A DNA stretch of 15,008 nt from the NCBI GenBank assembly GCA_028565635.1, contig JAOXYB010029512.1, positions 1-15,008 of the forward strand, in the 5' to 3' direction. A program made the translations under genes and the position numbers. Positions 1 through 9,500 of this stretch are shown here, piece after piece (position 1 is the stretch's first letter; every line of letters starts with the position of its first letter). The notes under the pieces are model-generated. The model was not told the DNA's origin, searched no databases, and saw only the letters and a program-made list of their open reading frames with translations. This DNA comes from Phoronis ovalis (taxonomy: Eukaryota; Phoronida; Phoronidae).

Positions 1-295
1 AAATGCATTACTAAAGATGATTAATTTATTGATAGTACTGTTATAAATGGTGAAATACGAATAAAATTGTCAAAACTGTCAACTATCAGTAATGTAAATG
101 TTCAACGATTGCTTTGTTTAGTTAGTATGATTAGTTTTGTATTTCTAGCTGCAGTTAAGTTTTCAAAATGCAGCGCATTCCGCTCTATTACTGTCTTTGA
201 ATTGATGATAAATGTCAAGTTAACCTCTGACGCTCGGGTCAATGCACCGATATAATATCGATAATAATCAATATATTATTGTGTTTAAGGACACC

Positions 296-305
296 GCGCA
301 TGCGT
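296..305. promoter_or_regulatory. NRF1-like palindromic site
   Basis: GCGCATGCGT contains the self-complementary core CGCATGCG (297-304), close to the NRF1 consensus YGCGCAYGCGCR, which is common in CpG-type animal promoters. It stands out in an AT-rich background and lies about 135 bp before the proposed ATG. A single match of this length could be chance. Confidence 0.35.
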
Positions 306-311
306 ACTTAC

Positions 312-319
312 ATGCAAAT
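312..319 (+). promoter_or_regulatory. Octamer-like (POU factor) motif
   Basis: An exact ATGCAAAT octamer, the classic POU/Oct recognition sequence, lies seven bases after the NRF1-like palindrome. An 8-mer can occur by chance, so the call rests on its position just upstream of the proposed first coding exon. Confidence 0.25.
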
Positions 320-438
320 GACGGGATTTCCCTTTCAGCCATTTCTAAGAAATACCTCCCGTAAAAACTTCTTATCCACAGTAACCTGTTACGCCACACG
401 ATATTCTGCGTGTCCTACAAGCAAGTGCTGCTTTTAAT

Positions 439-544
439 ATGGCTCAGCAGGGGCAGCCGATGCATGGACAAAGCCCTGGTACACCAGGAAGTACATCACA
501 AGCAAATTCATCAGTGCCTTTTTCACCAAATGTTCAAGAAACTG
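439..544 (+). CDS. TRANK1: Proposed coding exon 1 (Q/S/P-rich N-terminus)
   Basis: The ATG at 439-441 has A at -3 and G at +4, a strong Kozak context. The 35 codons start MAQQGQPMHGQ and are rich in Gln, Gly, Ser and Pro, typical of a disordered leader. The exon ends at CTG|GTAGGG with one spare base (phase 1). Exon 2 begins with the two bases that complete a codon, giving T-E across the join. Read through unspliced, the frame stops at 592-594 inside an AT microsatellite. Linking this exon to the TRANK1-like gene across 5.3 kb is an inference from strand, order and phase. A phase match alone has a one-in-three chance, so it could be the first exon of another gene or be followed by an unseen exon. 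Confidence 0.5.
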
Positions 545-3500
545 GTAGGGTTCTTTTAAAAATACTACCTGTATATATATATATATATATATGACAAAGT
601 TTACAGTTCAATTTTTTAAAGAATTGCCTATTGTTCACAATATCACAGTGGATGTGATCTGCTCCCCACCCAAGGTCATGATCTAATTTCTGATAAGCCT
701 TTTATGTGGCTGATTATGGGTATGTTTGAGATAGTAAAATGTACAGCATGGATAACAGTAACTATAAAATATGTCTTGTCTGCCTACAGGTAAACATTAA
801 AATACATTTTTATGAAGTTATTTGTACAGCTTTTTTTGAAGAAATTTTAAAAACGCCCAAATTAATTAACAAAATGCGCAGAAAGACATAATTTCAAGTA
901 AAATTACTCAACTAAATTTTTTTTTTTTCGTAATTCACTTGTGTTGACTGCACTACTGCATTCAAACAAGACAAATATACAAAAAATATGTAAAATTGCA
1001 ACAATGGACAACAATCCTATGAGTTTATTATTAACTGTTCAAGTGTTTGAACCAAGAAAACTTGCCTTCGCCAGTTTTTAATATTTGTTTCTTTAACAGT
1101 TTAAGATTATACTTTTGAGACATTTTTGTGAAAAGTACTGTGAAGTTTGTATAAAACATGCTATGTCAAGAGGTCACCATAAAGGAAAGCGAACCTGGTT
1201 TAAATTTGAACATTAAGTTCTTTCTTATCATGATAAATGTGTCCAGATGGGAGGTAAATCTCCAAAAAGCATTTGAAAACTGCCAGTTGATGAGTACATG
1301 AACAGCATCAAGAGTAAACCTGCAAAAGATAGTGATATTTAGTGAAATCAATGCCAATGGGGACTGCCTGGCTAGGGGGCCTGTGTACAAAGCCGTATGG
1401 TACTGGCATATGATTAATAGATATTTTAATGAGTTCTGTGTACACTTCCTAAACCTGCACTAACTTGCCTTGTCTATTCACGCAGCTAAACATTTGTAAT
1501 CACACAAAACTGACTTCAACCTAAACATATCGAGAAATACCCAAATACAGCTTTGACAAATGACACTCATACGCTCATTAAAATATTAGTATGAAAAAAC
1601 ACAGATCAACTCTATCAGGGGATATATCTCTACCACAGGAGGTGTAGCAAGCAAGCTGTATATAGACAATGGCCAGTTGCTGTTAATACAAGGAGGCTTC
1701 GGATTTATCTGAACAAGATTTACACACACGTACGCACATAACTGTGACTGGGATATGAACTATCTCGACCCTTGCACATCAGGTGAAATACCTTAAACCA
1801 AGTTTTCAAGTGTCCGTGGGGTGTCCTGGCCAGGTAGCCCCTGAGATAAAAACGATTGTTTTAATTAGTTTTGAAAGTGCAGCATGTATTCTCCCTGGAC
1901 ATAATGCGAAGTGACTTATAGTTTAAGCGCGTTCCTCTGATTGCGCAAGATTTACCAAGGTCCAGTCATAGTGGACCGATGATCTCGTGAGTGTAATTAG
2001 TTTTGAGTAAATATGTCCGTTGATTCTGGATGTTAACCTTTTGTTTACAAATTGAAACTATGGATACTAGGTATCAGTATAACATCACCCCCGGGATCCA
2101 AAAATATTCACTCCTGTGAATGAAATGTATCCAGAATCAACGTTAGTCACAAGTACAAATATAGATATATAAAACCCATCACCAAATAATACTCTATAAG
2201 AACCATCACCAACAAATAATAAATGTATATAAATGAATTGTGCATGAATTATGGTAAATAAGTGTCCATCATAAATTTCAATTATTGTTCACGATTGAAT
2301 TGCGGGCACCAGGTGGCGTAACGAGTGCCATTGAAGTGATGTCAATTGTGACAGTAGCTATGAACCCGATTAAGGTAACCACGAAGGTTACTGAGTCCAG
2401 CTGGGTAAATTTGTAAGTGATACAGATAAGGCTATCCAATGCGCACACATAAGTATTAGCAACACTAATACGAACATAAGTGCATGACTTATCCATCCAA
2501 AACTAAATAGATTCAGTACGCATATTTATGTATCAAGTAATGAGAAAACACTAAACTTTAAAACTAATACATGCAACTATATGTTTTAGGTGTGTAGATA
2601 TAGGTGCATTACTGCATGTGTTCATGATTAACATTAAGATATATATCAATAAGCACAAATTAATGCAATAGATAACTAGATAATTTGAAATTACATGACA
2701 ACTGATCTTGACCATTTGGCCTTGGGTCTTACATAAATTCATTAAACAAGGGAAGCACGTATACTAGCTTCGTAATAATTATATCATGATTAAACTAAAT
2801 GTACTTGGACCTGTCTATAATAAGAACATACAAGGCAACATAACAGTATTTAAATCAACAACCATTGATAAGATAACATGATCTCTCACTTCAATAAGTA
2901 TTTGTTTGCGGTTCTGGAAGAAATAGTAAGCTGCATGCTTCTACCGAATTAAGGAATCTTCATTACGCCGGCGGGGTTCCGGGCTACATTGGGGGTTCGG
3001 GTCATCATTTCTTACTGTCGGTTTTGACAAAATTCATAGCTTGCCCTAGCTCAAATACTCCTATCAAGTGTTAGCTTATTTTACTTTAAAAAGCTAATAT
3101 TAGTTTCAATCTCTTGTACAGTGATTTCCCTTTCAAACAAAAACAAACAAAAAACCCAGCGCTAACTAGGAGGAAAAAAGAAAAAATCATAAATTTAAGG
3201 TTTTAGTACTACTTCCAGCACGGCCAACCTTTGCGCCATCACTGCGGTTACATCAATTGTGCACGGTCTGCCTTTGCGCCACCACTATGGTTACATCAAG
3301 CGTGCACGACCAGCCTTTGCGCCACCACTGCGGTTATATCAATTGTGCACGGTCAGCCTTTACGCCTTCACTGCGGTTACATCATCAATTGTGCACGGCC
3401 AGCTTTTACGCCACCACTGCGGTTACTTCATTTGTGCATGGTCAGCCTTTGCGCCTTAACTGCTATTACATCATCGGTTGTGCACGGTCAGCCTTTGCGC

Positions 3501-6500
3501 CACCACTGCGGTTACTTCATTTGTGCATGGTCAGCCTTTGCGCCTTAACTACTATTACATCATCGGTTGTGCACGGTCAGCCTTTGCGCCACCACTGCGG
3601 TTATATCAATTGCGCACGGTCAGCCTTTGCGCCATCACTGCGGTTACATCAGTTGTACACGGCCAGCCTTTGCACCACCACTGCGGTTACATCAATTGTG
3701 CACAGTCAGGCTTCGCACCACCACTGCGGTTACATCAATTGTGCACAGCCATCCTCATTAATTAGTGTTCCGTACCTTTTTAACTAACGTCTGGGCTTAA
3801 CCATAGTCATTTTTCCTTCAATTTAATAAGAGCGAAATAATTACGTCATTACTCTTTTGCCAACCGAGATTAGCCTTTCTTTCTGCGTGATCCATCGTCG
3901 CCTACCACGTCTATTCTATCGTTATGACTCATTCTGAATAGGTATCGGTTGGAGTTTGCTTTTTGCTTAGATAAACTCTGGCAGCATAAGTGATTGACCT
4001 CCTACCGGCTTAGTCCACTTTTATACATATTATTGTAAGCTGCAATTTGATTAGTGTCAAGACTTTCGTGACACTTATATAGAAATAGACGGATTATCAT
4101 TCTTCTGCTTTTCGAGATAATAAACAAAAGTTAAGAGACTAGTTAAGAGGGTACAGAACACTAACGGATGGATTTATTCAGACTGAACCAGCCTTTGCGC
4201 CACGCACTGCGGTTACATCAACTGTGCACGGCCAGCCTCTACACCACCACTGCGGTTACAGTACATCAGTTGTGACCATCAGTACATACCATTTATCTCG
4301 CAATAACTACTTCAGCTTATATCCGATCTGCTTCATATTTGAAGAATGTGTATACCCCACAGATCACTGTTCACTACTTAAAAAAAGTAAATTCATCATT
4401 CACGAGCAATTTTTAAACCTAATTCACGTTAACCAGTAAATAATGCTATTCACCACAGTTTTCAAAATCACCGTCAAATCGACTCACAAACTCATAATTT
4501 GTTTAGGAAGGAGTTGGCGGTTTGGGCGAGGAGTGGGATTGAGGAACCACGCCGCGCTCGGCTTCGTCAAACGAGGAGGTGGATGCGCGGGAATAGGGCC
4601 GTTCCCTTGGGCAGGGGGAGTCCGAGAAATTTTATATATTTGTTTTTCTTGCTCTCAGATACCCTTTTGGGCATAATTTGAACATAGATTGTTTCCACAA
4701 AAGATTTTAATTTTATATGCAATAAGTTGATAAATTTTAATTAGGGACCTGTCTCTATTTAAAATCCTTGGTCTTTCAGAACGGAGACATGACAAAAAAC
4801 TAACAATAAAAGACTACCCAATTATTGGAATGGAAACAAAATATGTAATTCACAGGTATATAAATCTATATAAATGCTCCAGGAATATATAACAAAAAAT
4901 AAAAAACAGGCGTGTGGCTCTTGATATCGCAGTTGTTTTAATTATACCGCAAATGCCGGTTGTCTTAATTACATAGTTACAATGTAGAGTGAACAAAGTA
5001 AAACATTTTCTATTTATCAACTATATTCTTTGTTTGCGCGTATACATTTTATTCACCATTCACGCCTGAAATTGTCAAATTTCACGCTTTTAAATCTCAG
5101 TCATTCACAGTTCACGTGGAACAACTCATTTACGATTCACCAGCTAATTTCATCTGCTTTCACCATTCACCATCGAAAAAAAACCGGCCCATTCACCGTT
5201 CACGCATAAAGTATACACTCTCCTCGTATTTGATAGAGAGTATCTACAGGTACAGGTACAGGTACAGGTACAGGTACAGGTACAGGTCGCTTATATATAA
5301 TTTTGGGTCAAATGCCAATCCACAAACGAGCCGCAGTGTGATGTAATCCTAGGGATGTAATGGGCACCCGACATGTTTTAGTCACTTGTGCCTGGAGCTT
5401 CCATACGAAGCTATGCATATTAAAGGAGATGTTATGTTTAACATGTCCTAGACTAGTTTCAGAGAATCCTATTTATGTTTTATATCCACTTGAAACGGCA
5501 CTTGTATTTCTAAATAAATAAATAAATATGCAATGTAATTATCATATGTTAACTTCACCATGAATTACATATTACTTAAGCGGGTATATTCCAAAAACGA
5601 TAATGTATCATTGACATGTGCGACTTGCATTTGGAATTCCTTTTGGATTAGCGCTAATAAAGGATATTCACCAACCTTACGGAATGCAGGTTGGGCCTAA
5701 CAGAGAAGCATCCTGATTGAATTTATGGAATATCCATGAATTCGTTACATACATAGTGGTTTTCTGTAGACTAAAAGGTCAAGGTTGTTTTCATCCCAAA
5801 ATTTAAAAATCTTTATTATAGAAGCCGAAATCCTACGCTTGAAGAACGCGGCTTGTATGCACAAGAGCAATAATAGATATGAAGAAGCCTTGGCAGCTAT
5901 CGAACAAGCGAAGGAACATATCTTTAGACTACGCAAGTTATGCCATTATGTGGTGGACATTAAACTTTTTGCTGAACTTGCCTCTGAAGCTTCAGACATT
6001 TATTTCACTCAGGGTAGACTACCGGAAGCAAAAATGGCAGCACAGGATTGTTGTAATGTTCTTCCATCTTGGTTCGAGGTATGATTGGTAACTTTTCTAA
6101 ATCTGTTTCTTTTTTTCGCATATATATATAGATGTGTAAACAGTTTTGCATTTCATTGAATGCTAATGTTTTATTTCCATAGTTCCAATCTGCATAAAGA
6201 AATTAAAACAACCAAAAATTTTCTTTTGCGTTTTAAGTTTATAACGAAAAAGACAATGTATTTTAAAATATATGAAATATATATAATGTATCGAATATAC
6301 GTAAGACTATACGTCTTACATCAGATTAAAGTTTCTGGCGGGAACATGTATCATACCTAGCACTACCTGGCATCTTTATGATAATAGCAATCTAATTATA
6401 TCGTATTTCCTTTATTAAAATACGTATTTTTATTCTGAATAGGGCCATTATCAATTAGGAAAAATTTTCATTGAAGAAAAGGATAAAACGCAGGCAATCT

Positions 6501-9500
6501 TAGCTTTAATGAATGCCTTACGCTGTCTTGTAAACAACACATACCACGAAACCAAGGTAGAGATTCTAACACAACTGTGTCCAGTTGTCAGTCGACAGTT
6601 ATGTAAGTGTATTTTGGGGCTAACCTGACTACTTCTGCTATAAAATGTTCTCAACTTCATTACCTAACTCGGGAACGTCAATATACAAGTTCCTGACATC
6701 TCTATGTAATGGGGAAATTACTTCAACGTAGAAAGTGCATGTAGTAGTTATGACTAATGTAAAGTATTTAATTAGTCTGGGTATTATTTTGAAACAAGCT
6801 TACCAGATACAATACAAATTAAATGATAAGCACCTAACTTGTAATTAGATCACTAGAATATTTCTGAAACAATTTAGCGTTTCCTGCGAATTTTAATGTA
6901 GTGATGCTGGTTAAATATTATTTTTTAGCATTTCATATTATAATTGTAGATGAACACCGCAAAGCAGCATTAGACGTCTTAGAAGAACTGAGCCAATTCA
7001 AGTTTCCAACACGCATTTGGAAATCTGTTGTTTGTGATTTGTCAAAGAAACGACAGTGGCTGGCGATAAATTTGCTTCTGCGTGTACCAAGTGACAACGC
7101 AGCTCTTGCAGCTGCCACAACCTTGACGGAAGTTAACTACATTACGGCTTTAGATGAAACAACGGAAAATTGGAAGGATTGGTGTGAATCATTTGTTATT
7201 CTGATGCTGAAAAAAGGCGCGAATGTAAAGTACTTGTGTAGTACAACGTGCCCATCTGTTTTCCACGCAGCTTTGACTCTAGGATTACAACATAGTAAGG
7301 ATTACTTTTCACATAAATATACGTTTCAAAATTATCTTTAGGGTGGTCATACCTGTGCAAAAACGGTTTTTGTGATGACAAATAATTATTTTGATTTTGA
7401 ACCAAATTTTTGTTGGATCGAGCGACGGGCCTCTTATGTACTGACATCGCTGGTAAAGTCATTGTTGTGTTTTAAGCATTATTATCAATACATTTAATTA
7501 CTTAAGTCTTTAAGTACTTCTTTAGATTTTGTTGTAGAATTTACGGACATGAGTATAGATACAAATTTGTCGTTTTCGTGGTATTTTACTAAAGAATATT
7601 CAAAATCATTTATCACTTCTTTAGATTATGTTGTAGAATTTACTGACATGAGTATAGATACAAATTTGTCGTTTTCGTGGTATTTTACTAAAGAATGTTC
7701 AAAATCATTTATCACTTCTTTAGATTATGTTGTAGAATTTACTGACATGAGTATAGATACATATTTGTCATTTTCGCGGTATTTTACTAAAGAATGTTCA
7801 AAATCATTTATCACTTGCAGATACTATTAAACTACTACGTTACCTTCTTTCGAAGGAATCAGGGCATGAAGGGAAAAATGTACAAGATCAAAATGGTAAC
7901 ACGTTACTGCATGTTATTTCACTGGCTACCATGAATGCACAGAAGAAAACAATTTGGATGCAGATTATTCGAGAAGCTGGTGTTGACGATAAGATTAAAA
8001 ATAAGGACAACAAACTATGCACAGACTATTTGGCAGAAACTACTTCCGGAAAACTAACTTTTAAACCATTAAACTTGGCAAAGGGTCTAGCTGCGCTTTT
8101 CAATTCTGAAAAAGAAAAAAATGTAATACAAAGACATCAACTTGTGCAAAAAGGAAAAAGAGAATTCTGCAATGCAAAGGAAAATGCTGCACCTGTGATA
8201 GAGAGCGGTGGCGAAGAAAACAGCATCACAACCGAACAACAAATATACGGTCAGTTTTGTTCTCAGGGCATCTAACCTAATTCTGTTTGATGTAATCACT
8301 AAAAATAACTGTATATATTATAATAGTTTGGCAAACCAATGTTGGTAAGTAATATGGAGAATTACTAGTGAAACAACGCTTTCATTTCAGAGAAAATCAG
8401 TCATTCGAAAGCAGCTGCTGACAAACTGAGATCCGCTGGGGAAATAAACCAGGCGATTGATGAGTATCATGTTGCAATACAAAAAGCTGAGGGAAAAGAG
8501 TCTCTTTTGAATGAAACCAGCAGATGTATTACTGACATCTATTTTAATCTTGCCAATCTGATGATTGAAAAGAAAAAATTTAAAGAAGCACTTGATAATG
8601 CTGATATTATATGTGCGAGAGCACCTTTGTATTATAAGGTACGAATGAATGCAAATTTAACAGTTGCCGTGTACACGTACAGTTCAGTTGCGCTTGCAGT
8701 ATATGCGTGAAGCTTCAGTAACTTGACTGCACATTTAGAATTCGTCGTTTTTTATTCTTTTTCGTCGTTTTTTATTCTGTAATAAAGACTGTAGTATGTA
8801 TTTACTATTTTTAACTACTTACTTATAAGTTATAGTTAATTTTACATTTCGTGTCAGTTCGTTAAGTTGTGTTTCACGTTATCCATGCATGTAATAATCC
8901 ATGTAATAATTGTTTAATATTATACACAGGGATTCTATATGAGAGCCAAAGCCATAGTTCACCTGCTCAAAATGGGAGATAAAGCTCATCATGTAGACGA
9001 AGCCGTTCGTTTGTTTCTGTTTGCCTTGAATCTGGAAATTAGAAATGAAAAGCATGGGGCAAAGGCAGACATTCTCTTTGAGCTTGCGCTACTTTTCCCA
9101 ATCTTAGGAGGTAATTTATATTCAAATTGCGTTTTCTACTAGCATAAAAATCATAAATTACGTATGAAATTAATTTTCATTACAAACCCCTTGCAATTTC
9201 CTGCATATAACTTCACTTTTCTCACAATTTAGAATTTTATCGTTAAACAGGTATTCCACCAGGTTTGTTCGGATATAGCATCCCAGAAGCCGTTTGGAAA
9301 ACTGTAATTCAGATCTTAGCCAATACAGAAGAGTGGCAGTCCGTACTTCACATTTTATGCTGTGTACAACAACTCAACATTCCACTATTGACTATTGACA
9401 TAGATTATACAACCTTGCTAAAATTAGCACTTGACGACTGGCGATCTTGGGGGGAACCGCTACTAATAAGGGTTATTCTAAGCGGGTCAAATCTTGGTCA

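Larger units (their letters stand above)
1..438. promoter_or_regulatory. Upstream and probable 5'UTR sequence of the TRANK1-like gene
   Basis: There is no convincing gene in this stretch. The short open frame at 67-255 has no recognisable domain and low-complexity AT-rich flanks. Two candidate sites lie 130-150 bp before the proposed start codon: an NRF1-like palindrome at 296-305 and an octamer-like ATGCAAAT at 312-319, followed at once by a CRE-half-site-like TGACG. There is no clear TATA box at a fixed distance, only AT-rich sequence near 250-280. The transcription start cannot be placed from sequence alone. Confidence 0.35.
545..5821 (+). other. Intron 1, repeat-rich (about 5.3 kb)
   Basis: The proposed intron runs from GTAGGG at 545 to the acceptor TTATAG at 5821. 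I see no coding exon in it: the open frames on both strands are short, lack domains and often cross simple repeats. Stretch by stretch: 545-2017 is AT-rich unique-looking sequence with a (TA)n run at 571-592; 2018-2142 is an inverted-repeat element; 2143-3217 holds nothing recognisable apart from a GC-richer patch near 2965-3002; 3218-3755 is a minisatellite; 3756-4187 holds nothing; 4188-4274 is a minisatellite fragment; 4505-4625 is a GC-rich island; 4626-5048 is AT-rich with nothing recognised; 5049-5205 is ATTCAC-rich; 5246-5287 is a hexanucleotide array; 5288-5821 holds only an AAAT run. Confidence 0.5.

Noticed and set aside
439-594. Stand-alone small protein of 51 residues from the ATG at 439
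   Set aside because: The second part of the frame runs through a TA microsatellite and lies after a good splice donor, so it is better read as a first exon.
1166-1390. Minus-strand open frame of 74 codons
   Set aside because: No recognisable domain or gene context. It lies in intron 1 sequence with no other coding sign.
2278-2742. Two minus-strand open frames of 72 and 63 codons
   Set aside because: AT-rich, no domain, no conserved motif and no splice context. Their lengths are expected by chance.
2965-3012. GC-rich patch with a GGTTCGGGTC word resembling a tRNA/SINE B box
   Set aside because: No A box at the right distance, no cloverleaf and no tail, and the B-box match is only partial.
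3231-3787. Overlapping plus-strand open frames (up to about 176 codons) with Cys/His/Ala-rich repeated peptides
   Set aside because: They are translations of the 43/46-bp minisatellite in different frames. The unit is not a multiple of three, the peptides have no domain, and there are no splice or start signals.
4443-4681. Two overlapping open frames across the GC-rich island
   Set aside because: GC-rich sequence lacks stop codons by composition. Both peptides are Gly/Arg-rich without a domain, and the two frames cannot both be explained as coding.
5116-5346. 76-codon open frame with Tyr-Arg repeats
   Set aside because: The repeated part is the (ACAGGT)7 microsatellite. There is no other support for coding.
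7549-7830. 93-codon open frame made of three 33-residue repeats
   Set aside because: It follows the 99-bp tandem repeat in intron 4, stops just inside exon 5 and is out of frame with the ankyrin sequence. It is reported as a repeat and possible splicing feature rather than a gene.
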